Positions 1-10,853 of a DNA stretch of 64,000 nucleotides are shown one piece after another (the stretch's first letter is position 1; each line of letters opens with the position of its first letter). Under the pieces are notes generated by a model. It was not told where the DNA came from. It saw nothing but the letters and a program-made list of their open reading frames with translations, and did not search any database. The translations under genes were made by a program, and so were the position numbers. Origin of the DNA: Malurus cyaneus samueli (Eukaryota > Chordata > Aves > Passeriformes > Maluridae). The stretch is from NCBI GenBank assembly GCA_009741485.1, contig CM019236.1:51534361-51598360 (forward strand), in the 5' to 3' direction.

Positions 1-479
1 AGGGTGAGAGCCCCATTCTCCCGCTCACCCATTAGTTTCTCCAAGCATCTTACATAATGCCTTTAATCATGTGTGAGAGGGATTTGTCCTGGAAGGATGG
101 TACAGGAGCGTGGATGAAAGAGCCTTAGAGGGCTGTGTGCACTGAGCAGCCACCACGCCAAAGCCGCATCCCTTCCCAAGAGGCCTGTGCAGGACCTCCC
201 CAGAATAGGAGGTCTGTCTGTAGGCAGCCTCATGAGTACAGTCTGCTGGGTAACAGGGAGGTTGCATTGAGGGCCAATGACAGCCTGGGGGACAGGACTG
301 CTCTGGAGGCAGGTGGGGTGTGTTTTTCAGCCTCCTCATTCCTGAAATTGAGCCTTGCTGGTGTTTGGCTCCACCCTTTCCTTGCAAGAGTAGTGGTGAA
401 AGATGAGGCCTCTTTGAGCAGTCCCAGAGGGGTTTGCCTGCCCTGCTCAGAGTCAATGATGACTATTTTCCCTTGCCAG
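1..479 (+). repeat. Intron of MROH copy A, duplicated at 3618-4091
   Basis: This intron-like stretch matches 3618-4091 almost base for base, but the differences are mostly 1-2 base insertions and deletions in both copies (for example CCATTAGTTTCTCC against CCATTATTTCTCC). The duplication continues through the exons to about position 1690 (matching up to about 5048). Coding exons further right differ by substitutions, so the duplication is real, while the indel excess on the left suggests poor base accuracy. Confidence 0.7.
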
Positions 480-2280
480 AGCAATGCTCGGATATCACAG
501 CCCCTGTGTTACCCGAATTGCACGCTTACCTGTTCAGGATGCTCCGCAGAGAGGGGCACCACTGGGAGATCCTGCCATGGCCTTCCTTGTTGAGGTGAGC
601 CTGATGGAGAGCACTGCACTTGTCAAGCTGTGTCCCACCACTCTGCCTCTTCTTGGAGATGCAGCTGCGGACAGTCTAGTTAGTGGAAGGAGAGAAGTTG
701 GGCGTTGCTGTGTTCCCGTTTGTCCTTTGATGCTGGGTTGACACTTGTTTCACACCATATGGAGCTGTCTGTGGGGCTCCTGCTTTCCCATCATGCGTTT
801 TCAAGTCCAAGATAGCGGATGCTGCCAAGAGCTGGGGGACACAATCGAGCAGATGAGGAATCTGCGCAGGGCAGTGCAAACATGGGGGTGCTCCGCAGCC
901 TCTACTGTTTTTGGCTCTGCTGCCTTGGATCTTGCCCATCCCCTCATTGCTGTCCGTACCTAGCGCTGTGCAGTGATGGTGTCATATCAGCTGTACTTCC
1001 CTCTGACTGATCTGTGTGTTTCAGCTCCTGCCTTGCCTTAACATAAAACAATGGGGTGAACGTATCAGACAGCTTGCCCAAATCTACCTGTTGCGGGAGT
1101 GCAGATTGATGCGCCTCCTGGTGCTCAGATGCCTCGTGGTGCTCTCCAAGAGACCCTCTATGGTGAGAAGTGTGTGCCTGGGTAACAGAGTAGCTTGCAC
1201 TTGGATGGGCTTCAGAAGATGGGCTGCTGCTCCCACGTCTCCTGACTCCCCATGCATCTACCAGAGTCCATTGGAACAAGTCTTTGCCTTTAGGCTCTGA
1301 GGCAGCAACATGGATTGAACTGCTACAGTGATTCTGGCGATGCTGCTTTCATGGCTTCACAACCTTGCATTGTGTTCCACACAGGCTGGAAGCATGCAAA
1401 TTCTGACTGAAAGCTTCACAGAGATACTGAAGGATGGAGACAGAGAGGTCGTGTGGCTGACTCTCTCTGTGCTTAGTGAGATGCTCCTGCACACGAATGT
1501 GCCAATTGCCAGCTCCCTTGCTCTGCAGCTGGCTGAGGCATTCCAGCCTCTCTTTGACCATGTAAGGTTCTGTGGTCCCCACCACAGGTGCTGCTAGGAA
1601 ACTGTGCCCTTGTGGATTTTCATTTCCATGCCCAGGCACGCCTGGAGCAGTCAGGGCTGAGGTTCTTGCTCTCTCTCTTTTCTCTAGCATGCCAGCCGTG
1701 TGCAGCTGCTCTCCATGCGTCTCTTTAAAGAGGTGTTGGAGTTGGTAGAGGAAGAGGGAAAAAGGCTCCTAGGAGGGAAGTGTACACCAGAGCCTGTTCC
1801 CACTGTTCCGCCACTTGCGTGACAACAGCCAGTCTGTGGCAGAGGTTAGAACTTTTAAAATGCTGGTGTCCAGTTTGGAGGTGACTTGGCTGCCTCCTGT
1901 GCTGATGCCTTGTGAAGTCAAGTGCCCCTGCATCCTCCCGACCTTAGCTACAGAGCAGCAGTTTTGGAGTACCTCTCTTCTGCTGACCTGGCAGTGCGAG
2001 GTACCTGAGATGGGGATCAACCCCTCAGTCTGCCCAGGCACCAAATCCACTAATGGACAAGTTACCCAGTGGCTGTGTCTTCCCACAAAGCGCCAGGAAA
2101 GGCCCTGAGCCTTGCCCCGGTGAAGGGGATACAGTTTCTTTGCTTTCAGCAGTGGTTAAATCTCCTGGGATCTGTGCTTTACAGGCCTCTTGGGAAACTC
2201 TGAATCAAGCTAACACATTCCTACAAGAAAGGAAGCTCGAGCATCTGTTGGAAAGGAAGTGGAGAACTAAAAAGCGCCTG
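480..2280 (+). CDS. MROH-family (maestro heat-like repeat) gene copy A, partial, frame broken
   Basis: Five exons match the central part of avian MROH-family proteins, large HEAT-repeat proteins of poorly known function. Exons by splice sites: 480-594 (frame disturbed by several 1-base indels), 1025-1162 (46 residues, starts LLPCLNIKQWGERIRQLA), 1385-1561 (59 residues, starts AGSMQILTESFTEILK), about 1688-1850 (starts HASRVQLLSMRLFKEV; a frameshift near 1760-1780 separates it from the later HQSLFPLFRHLRDN stretch) and 2185-2280 (ASWETLNQANTFLQ...). The following exon and the terminal exon of the family are absent. The next exon, at 2434, belongs to the N-terminal half of copy B. Exons 2 and 3 differ from copy B by base substitutions, so this is a true paralogue and not only an assembly repeat. 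It may be a pseudogene, or the 5' part of a fused gene; the window edge hides anything upstream. Confidence 0.6.
742..1010. other. About 270-bp extra segment in MROH copy A intron
   Basis: Copies A and B align up to the words GGGTTGACAC and again at TGTGTGTTTCAG just before the 46-residue exon. In copy B these are about 30 bp apart, in copy A about 300 bp. The extra segment resembles no repeat that I recognise. It could be an insertion in A or a deletion in B. Confidence 0.55.
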
Positions 2281-2433
2281 GTAATGATTTAATGGAATTA
2301 AAGCTCCAGACTAAGCCTGGAAAATGCCTTTTAAGGCCAGAACAATGTGTTGCAAAGGAAAACAATTCTTGGGGGAAGGTGGGGAGATAGGTCGCTCTAG
2401 TGGCACTCCAATTCTCTGCCATGTCTCTTTCAG

Positions 2434-5400
2434 GTGCCAGCCATTGTGAGGGACACTTACCAATGGCTCTCATTCATCACAAATGTGTCTGTTGAGCACA
2501 GACTAGACAAGACCCTGCAGGAGATGACCCTTGCACAGCCACATGATGTAGTGGTGACCCTCCTGCGGTGTTCCCCATCATGTGACAGGTACAGGATGCA
2601 CTTGGCTGGGGGGCTCAGGATTTACCAGCCTTAGAAGCCATCAGCCTGTAGGCTTTGCCCCATGTGCGATGACAGAGGAAGATTTTCAGACCCCTCTGAC
2701 CCCTCTGTTTCCCAGTCACGGCATGTTGGCATGAGAGCCTGCTGCCATGGTCCTGCCCTACCCTCAACACACCATCACCGGGCCACCTACTATCTGTAGG
2801 CGCAGTCTGGCTGAGTGCAGTGGAGAGGGGCAGTGGGCAGAGGCAGAGCTGTGACCAGCTGGGGCCCTGCAGCTGCCCAGGCCATGGTGTTGTAGCCAAG
2901 ATCTCACTAACACAGAGTTCTGGGACTGCAGAACTGCTCTAACCATGTGGAAGGCGATTGTCTCCTCAAGCAGAACTGCAGAAAAAGTGGTGCCACAGCT
3001 CCTCTGTGTGCTGGAGGACTGGCCGCTGCACCGCACATCCACCTGTGATGAGGACTGTTCAGATGTCTTTTCCCTGGCTGTGAGTTTCTAGAAAGACCAA
3101 AATAAATCCTCAAGGGCTTCCTCTCTGGCATCTCCACCCTTTCTCCCACACCACTGCATCCCCTACTTCACATGGTGTCCTGGGTTAGTGGCAGGTCCAG
3201 AGGCACCCAGGTCAGATGCTCCCCCTGTGTCTGCCCTGGCATGGAGCAAGGTCTGAGCCTTATGTGGGTCCTCCCACTTCATGTCCCTGCTCTTCCAAGT
3301 TTTCTCCAGCACAGAGCACATGCCAGAGCAAGTCAATGCCTTCTGGAAGCGATGCCAGCAGGAGCACTCCCTTCCCACCCACCCCAACAGGTGCTTCTTT
3401 CTGGTCCTCCCATCTCCCCCATGCCCTTGTAGCTGAGGCCAGGCTTGCTGGCGTGACCAGGGCTTTCCTCTGTGCACAGATTTGCTTTACTGACTGTAAA
3501 AGCACTGCTTTGTCGTCTTGGGTATGAGGAAGTGGTATCTGAAGTAGAACGTGAATGTGGCTGGGACACACTCCTCAACACTGACACCCACCACTATGCA
3601 ATGAGTCTTCTGGCCAGGTGAGAGCCCCATTCTTCCCGCTTCACCCATTATTTCTCCACAGCATCTACATAATGCCTTTAATCATGGGTGAGAGGGATTT
3701 GTCCTGAAGGATGGTACAGGAGCGTGAAAGAGCCTTAGAGGGCTGTGTGCACTGGAGCAGCCACACGCCAAAGCCAGCATCCCTTCCCAAGAGGCCTGTG
3801 CAGACCTCCCCAGAATAGGAGGTCTGTCTGTAGGCAGCCTCACTGAGTACAGTCTGCTGGGAACAGGGAGGTTGCATTGAGGGCCAATGACAGCCTGGGG
3901 GACAGGACTGCTCTGGAAGCAGGATGGGTGTTTTTTCAGCCTCCTCATTCCTGAAATGAGCCTGCTGGTGTTTGGCTCCACCCTTCTCCCTTGCAAGAGG
4001 TAGTGGTGAAAGATGAGGCCTCTTTGAGTCAGTCCCAGGAGGGGTTTGCCTGCCCTGCTCAGAGTCAATGATGACTATTTTCCCTTGCCAGAGCAATGCT
4101 CGGGATATCACAGCCCCTGTGTTACCGAATTGCACGCTACCTGTTCAGGATGCTCCGCAGAGAGGAGGCACACTGGGAGATCCCTGCCATGGCCTTCCTT
4201 GTTGAGGTGAGCCTGATGGAGAGCACTGCCTTGTCAAGCTGTGTCCCACCACTCTGCTCTCTTGGAGATGCAGCTGCGGGACAGTCTAGTTAGTGGAGGA
4301 GGAGCAGAAGTTGGGCTTTGCTGTGTTCCCTTTGTCCCTTCATGCTGGGTTGACACGTCACTGTCACTGCTGTGTGTGTTTCAGCTCCTGCCTTGCCTTA
4401 ACGTAGAGAAATGGGATGAGCGCATCAGACAGCTTGCCCACATCTATCTGTTGCGGGAGTGCAGATTGATGCGTCTCCTGGTGCTCAGATGCCTCGTGGT
4501 GCTCTCCAAGAGACCCTCTATGGTGAGAAGTGTGTGCCTGGGTAACAGAGTAGCTTGCACTTGGATGGGCTTCAGAAGATGGGCTGCTGCTCCCAGCTCT
4601 CTTGGCTCTGCATTCATCTACCAGAGTCCATTGGAACAAGTCTTTGCCTTTAGGCTCTGAGGCAGCAACATGGGATTGAACTGCTACAGTGATTCTGGCG
4701 ATGCTGCCTTTCATGGCTTCACAACCTTGCATTGTGTTCCACACAGGCTGGAAGCATGCAAATTCTGACTGAAACCTTCACAGAGGTACTGAAGGATGGA
4801 GACACGGAGGTGGTGTGGCTGACTCTCTCTGTGCTTAGTGAGATGCTCCTGCACACGAATGTGCCAATTGCCAGCTCCCTTGCTCTGCAGCTGGCTGAGG
4901 CATTCCAGCCTCTCTTTGACCATGTAAGGTTCTGTGGTCCCCACCACAGGTGCTGCTAGGAAACTGTGCCCTTGTGGATTTTCAGTTCCATGCCCAGGCA
5001 CGCCTGGAGCAGTCAGTGCTGAGCTTGTTCTCTCTTCCTTTTCACAAGGACTCCAGTCATGTGCAGCTGCTCTCCATGCGCCTCTTTAAAGTGGTGTTGG
5101 AGTTGGCAGAGGAAGACACAGATATGTCCCTGTATGACTGCGTGCACCAGAGCCTGCTCCCGCTATTCTATCACATGTATGATGAGAACCAGTTTGTGGC
5201 ACAGGTGAAGATTCTGAGCTACTGGTGACCCCTGTGAGCAGGCTCAGCTGCCTTCTCCTCTGTGCCTCAAAGAATGCAGCACTCCTGCCTTTGGCTGGCC
5301 CTATGTCCTGGCATACTGTGCCATTTCCCATTCTCTGCTGCTCTGCAGGCCTCTTGGGAAACCCTGCTTCGAGCAACAATATTCCTGAAGATGTGGAATC

Positions 5401-6778
5401 TTGTGCAGCTGCTGGAGACAGAAGAGCGGTGGAAGTTTGCCGAGTGGCTGGTAAGGATGGCCTCATGGCCCCAGACTCCATCGGAACAAGCCCTTTGCCC
5501 CCAATACACATTGTGTGGGACTGGCAGCTGTGGCCCCTGCCTACTGCTGTGCTCATCACCAACAGCCTGCGCCCCACACACTGCTCCCCACACACTACTC
5601 CCCTGTAGTGTAAGCCCTGTAGGCTCTTCTCCAGGCTCCAGTCCCTCCCCGAGTCAGGCTGCCAACAGAGCCCCAATCCAGCTGTGCTTTGGCATCAGGA
5701 CAGCCCTGAGGCTCCCTGTGTAGTAACCATCTCTCTGCTCCCTCCAAACCCTGGCACTAGCCAGCTCTTGGCTGGCCATCACAGGTGGCCATGCAAGGAT
5801 GCCAGTCCTGGATGCAAGGGCTGTCCATTCAAGGGAAAGAGTCAGTGCCAATCCTTCTTCTGCTCCCTTGTGCTCTCTTCAGCTGGAAGAGGAGATCGAC
5901 AGAGCAGACGCGTACCTGCGCCAGTCTGTGACGTACCTGCAGAGCCCACAAAAGTCCATAAGAGAGGCAGCTGTTAGGCTCACTGGTGAGCCAAAACCCT
6001 CAGGATACCTCACCACCCTACTGCAGCTGGGTCCTAGCCCCAGCAGCAGGACTCAGCCCAGTGGCTCTGTACCATGACTATGCCTCAGGACTTCCTACTG
6101 CCCTCTCCCACCGTTGCCCTTGCAGTTTATACACAGCTCAGCCCTGCCAAGGGGAAGGGGACATGGCCAGGCTGGAAGCACTGGTGCTGGGGAGCTGTGG
6201 TGCTGGTGTGATGACAGCCTTGGTACCCCTAGTGCTCAGAATCTGCCACTTGAGCAGGCAGTAGGCATTGCTCCAGGTCACCTGCGAGGATGAATGAGGG
6301 CAGTGGGATATCAGAAGGGACAGGCATGAATGCATGAAGGACCCTGGGTGGGGCTCTGCGCTCTGTCCACACTAGGGGTTTAAGGGACATTTTGAGGTAT
6401 TCCGACCAAGTGCCTTAGGGCTAATTGTCTTAGTTCCAGCTCCCTTCTGGCCATGGGAAGAGCTGGGATTGGGTGGAGTGGGAAAAGATGGGGCTGCCCT
6501 GACAAGAGGAATTCCTTGGGTCCCCAAAGGTCTGGGCTCTGATCTTGTCTCTGTTCCTCTCTATTCCAGCCCTTCAAGGCAAAAATAACTTTCGCCCCTC
6601 CATCTCAAACCTTGCAACTCAAACCGTGCACATTTTAAGAACTTCAGAGAGAAATCCCAACTCCAGATTCAGGCAGCTACGTGACACATGGAGGAAGCGA
6701 CCTACTCTCCTGGAAAATGACTGGCCTTCTCTGTGGCACAATGCCTGGTCACGTTTCTGGAAGTCCCTGCATAACTGA
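2434..6778 (+). CDS. MROH-family (maestro heat-like repeat) gene copy B, C-terminal half to stop
   Basis: Exons read in family order: 2434-2588 (ends DVVVTLLRCSPSCDR), 2932-3079 (TALTMWKAIVSSSRTAEKVV...DVFSLA), about 3258-3390 (LLFQVFSSTEHMPEQVNAFW...HPNR; 5' border uncertain), 3480-3617 (FALLTVKALLCRLGYEEVV...), 4092-4206 (LCYRIARYLFRMLRREEAHW), 4385-4522, 4747-4923, 5049-5204 (DSSHVQLLSMRLFKVVLELA), 5349-5450, 5883-5985 (EEEIDRADAYLRQSV) and terminal 6570-6778 (ALQGKNNFRPSISNLATQT... stop). Donors are GTRAG-like and acceptors end in CAG or AAG. The residues form the alpha-helical HEAT pairs typical of the family. The small exon that normally lies between 5985 and the terminal exon (FIG..GRHL type) was not found in the 584-bp gap. 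The family is known to be multiplied in bird genomes. I recognise the family but not the exact member. Confidence 0.75.
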
Positions 6779-8539
6779 TCCCAGAAGCTCTCAGGTCCAT
6801 CTAAATGGGCAGGAAATACTAGATGGCTTCTGGTCAATCCCCACCCACAGGACAACTCTCAGATCACTTTTCTTCACCCCTTTTAAGGAAACTTAAAATG
6901 CAAATATAGGTGCTAGCTCACAATCGCTTTCTTTGGGCTCATGCCACTCAGAGCCCAGTTTGCAGCTGCACACTGAGCTATCCCTACTGACTGTATATCT
7001 CAACGCTCCTACCTGTGTTTTAATTGAACATACCTGTTAATACATTAACAGTAAAAAAAAAGGCATTTAACCATGCTCTTACATACAACACTATAACAAG
7101 TAACAAACTTAACAGAATTAAGGCTAATGAGAATGTCATAGGACAGAAATATTTATCAATATGAAACCACAAAGGATTCTCAAAAGTCATTTACTAATCA
7201 AGAGGTTGATCCTTTTCTCAACTCTGGGTCAAGCATTCATCTCTATCTAACAACTCATATATTTATATTTGTTGTAACATGAGCACTGATTTCTTTATGA
7301 AATTTTTTATTATTCCTCCTGAATAAGTCTTGCTGGAAAGGCTTCTGCCCAGCCTGACAGCTGGTCTACTACCACCCAGCCACAGGTGGCATGTTCATAG
7401 GGTCTCTTTGCAGTCCCTCAAAAAGGAAATCAGTTCATAGTCACCCTCCTAACTGTGAGCTCAGTCTGATACTTGAAAACTCATGTCAAGTTGGACAGCC
7501 ATTTGTGATTCTTTTTGTGGCGGCATAAATTCCTGGAGCTAGCCGTATTTTTTTTGTACTTGGATAACTATTGCCTGTGTCCCTCCATGGTTTGTGACAG
7601 ACTACAAACCCTCTGCATGCTTTACAAAGGATCAAAGCTCCCTGCATGCCTTAAAAGAGACCTCAACCTCCCCTGTACACTTTACAGGGGGCCTCAGTCC
7701 CCTAAGCAACTTGGGAGAGACTCTAAAAACCCCTTTATGTGTGCCTTTTGCTGATCAGGCTGTGCACCCATACTCAACACACTAAAGTAATTTCCCCAGC
7801 TATGTATGTAATGCTGCAGTGCCTGAAACTCTGAAATAGTTTATGGAATTTAATAAAAATAATTTGAGACACTTATGAGTTTATGTTGAATATGCTCTGG
7901 GAATTTAGCATTGATCCTTTGGATACTCCCTGCTTCAAAGATCTCAGGTGAACTCACAGTTTCCCATGAACTCCACAACAGTTGGATGTTTGAAGAAGAG
8001 GGGCTCTGAAGGTGGTGGCCTAGGGTCCCATGTGGGTTGCTAAACTGTTAAGAAAACTTCCCTATCCGACCACGTCACGACCCATTTGGTTGGGGAGGTG
8101 ATGTTTGCTGTAAATTTTTTGTTCACTGAACAAAGACACCAGTGCACGTGTCAGGGACTTTTATCTTTTTACTCTATATTCACGTAAAATCCAGCAACTA
8201 GCCCACTATAAAACTGTAGAAGTGTTGGCTCACAAGCTCTCAACTTTTACAACTGACTTTAACAATCTCCCAGTCCTCACCACAGACTTTGGTACAGAGC
8301 AAGGGATGTCACAGACACACTTTGCCAAGACATAACAAAAGCGGCGAGAAATAAAAATGGAAAACAGAGGCTGAGGACTGCGATAATATTGCCACCTACA
8401 TTTAACGTCATGTAATTAAATCGCATGATTCGTGATGTGACAGGTATTAGTACTGGCTCTTTAGCCACAGCCGACTCTACCGCGCAACACCGCTTCCACA
8501 ATACACAGTGTAACACTCTACCGGGGACAAAAACACTCC
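6779..8539. other. Intergenic, no gene recognised
   Basis: AT-rich sequence between the MROH terminal exon and the YTHDC2 CpG island. No convincing coding exon, RNA gene or known repeat was seen. Short open frames at 7515-7785 look incidental. Confidence 0.5.
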
Positions 8540-9060
8540 AAGCGCTTCCTTCCGCTTGCAAGGCAGCCCCGCCTGCGCAACCCCGGCTCCGGCTGTCGGC
8601 TCCGCGTTCCCGGCCGGCGCTGGCCAGCACGTCACGGCGCCGCGCCGCTCCGGCCCTGCAGCTGCCCTGGGGCTCTGCGCTAGCCCGGGGCTGCTCCTGT
8701 GGTCCCCCGCCTGTGGCGGAGCCCGCGGCGCTGTCGCGGAGCCATGTCGCGGCCGAGGAACGTCCCCCCGCGACAGCCCGATGGGGGCACAGGCGGCGCG
8801 GGCGCCCCGCCGCGCCGGGCCGAGGCCGAGGCGGCAAAGGTCTGAGGGATATCCGTGTGGACGAGGAAGTGGAGATCGCGGTGAATCTCGCTCTGGAGCG
8901 GTTCCGCTACGGCGAGGACACGGGTGCGTAGGGCAGCCGGGCCGCGGCTTGCCCCAGGGCGGCGGCGGCTCCAAAGGGGGCCGTGTCCCGGACGGGTGCG
9001 AGGGGACAGCGCTGCCACCAGTCTTGGCGTTCACGGGAAGCGTGGGGGGTTTGGGGACTG
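8540..9060 (+). promoter_or_regulatory. YTHDC2: CpG island promoter of YTHDC2
   Basis: A sharp change from AT-rich DNA to very GC-rich, CpG-dense sequence surrounds the first coding exon. There is no obvious TATA box, which fits a housekeeping-type CpG promoter. The island covers the presumed transcription start, the start codon at 8744 and the first splice donor at 8924. The exact transcription start cannot be read from sequence. Confidence 0.7.
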
Positions 9061-10853
9061 GGGAATTCGTATCGCCGAGATCATACGTCAGAGACACTGC
9101 CTGTTGAGTGTTTATTTTTATTTTTTTAAATTATCTTTCTAGAAATGGAATTTCCATCTTCTTTCACTAGAACTGAAAGAAAGTTGTTCACCGGCTCTGT
9201 CAGTCTCTTGGACTGATATCTAAAAGTAAAGGGTAAGTTTGACTTTAATTTTTATGTATTATTTTTTCCTTTTGGTGCATGTTTGTGGGATTTCGTTATC
9301 AGTGTTAAAACGGTGTGTATTCTTAGCTTGTCCTGCACTGTTGCAGGGAATGGTACAAAGGAAGATACAGTAGGTATAAAAATAAGCATCTCTGTGCTTT
9401 GCTTGATGCCTGCATGCAAAAGCTGGTGACATGCTAATCTTCAATGCAGTTTTGAGGATTTCATGTCCATAAAGAAGAGTTCTCAGGAAGATTTGTCCTG
9501 TTTTTTTTTCCCCTGCACTAATGTGTATTTTGCACAGAATCTCCTACATTGACAGCTAAAGTGTAACTTAGAGTAGCAGGTTCAAAAGAGTTACTTCTGT
9601 TGGGAAGCACAGAGAATCCAGTGTTGCCAACAGGCAGAGAAAGTCATCCTTGGCCTCTACTCAGCACTGATTAGGCTACACCTGGAGGGTTGTGTCTGTC
9701 CAGTGCTGGGATGGCTGGGAGGACAGAGACCTAGACTGGAGAGAGTTCCGTGGAGGACCAGCAGCCTGCTGAAGAGGGTGGAGCATCCCTATGAAGAAAA
9801 GGCCAAGTGATGGAACTGTTCAGCCTAGAGAAGACAAGGCTCAGGGAGTGCTCAACACTGTATATAAGTACTTGAAATGAGGGTGTGAAGAGGACAGAGC
9901 CAGGGGCTGCCGGAGGTGGCTGCGTCTCTCCTCCCAGAGGCTTCCCTGCCAGTACCTTTGTACCTGCACCAGTCTTCCACTCCTGCCAGGGACAGGCCAC
10001 TGGATTATTAGTGTGAACCTTCTGTTCTTACCCGGAAAAGCTGTTTTGAAAGGGTTGATATGTTTGTTGTAGCCCAGGCACAAGTTAGTCCCGTTTCAAA
10101 TGTACGTACAACAATTTTTTTGCCTTTTTGGTGTCATAGTTCAGTCTGACAAGTAGTGCCGTGTTATGATTAAGTGTTTTGGGTCCATTTCTACATGAAA
10201 AGTCTTTGTTAAGGAACGTCCTGGGATCTAATACGTTCTTCTGGATTTTGTTAAGGCATGGAATGTCACTAGGAGGGAGCTTTTTTGTCTATTCTGCCTA
10301 TTTGTTGATTTTTAACTTCTAGTCAGGTTGGTGTCATAACTCTCAGTATTGATTGATAAAATGATTGGTAGAGCTGGCTGTATTTTGAGAGACAAATGCA
10401 GTGATAACCGGGGCATAGTCGTCTGGTGTCTGCAATGTCTGTTCTACTCTATGTCTCATGAATAGAGGGTGCTTTTGATGATGACTGATGTGAATGTTGC
10501 GTTGTGCTGCTTAGGACATCATTTGGAAGATTTTAGTTATGACGTTGTATTTGAAAATAAACTGAAAGTAATCTTGAAAGAATTGTTGTCAAAGATCATG
10601 ACACGGAGCTAACTAGTTTGCTTTTTCCTGAAATGCCTTTTTTTCCTTTCTCCCAGAAAAGGAGCTAATCGATACCTAACTGTGAGAAAAAAGAATGGAT
10701 TGGAACTAACGCATGCAGTAATGACTTGTGCCTTAACTCCTGGTACAAAACACATTATTCGTACTTTAATTCGGAATTTTCCTGTCACAAATAAAGAACG
10801 AACAGAACTTCTGCCAAAGACAGAACGAGGAAATGCCTCTGCCGTTGAATCTG
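8744..10853 (+). CDS. YTHDC2: YTHDC2 exons 1-3: N-terminus and R3H domain
   Basis: Exon 1 (8744-8923) begins [15 protein letters not shown] and ends [18 protein letters not shown], but these two parts are in different frames. Reading from the ATG hits TGA at about 8840. Exon 2 (9143-9232) starts [13 protein letters not shown], then loses frame near 9183 by one missing base, just at the R-x3-H signature. The [11 protein letters not shown] part follows in another frame. Exon 3 (10657-10853) is intact: GANRYLTV... [19 protein letters not shown]3H binds single-stranded nucleic acid. Exon phases fit the known gene. Confidence 0.88.

Noticed and set aside
3163..4135. Minus-strand open frames over MROH exons and introns
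   Set aside because: Shadows of the plus-strand MROH exons, which have splice sites and family homology.
8277..9107. Several long open frames on both strands around 8.3-9.1 kb
   Set aside because: GC-rich CpG island with few stop codons; only the YTHDC2 exon 1 frame shows homology.
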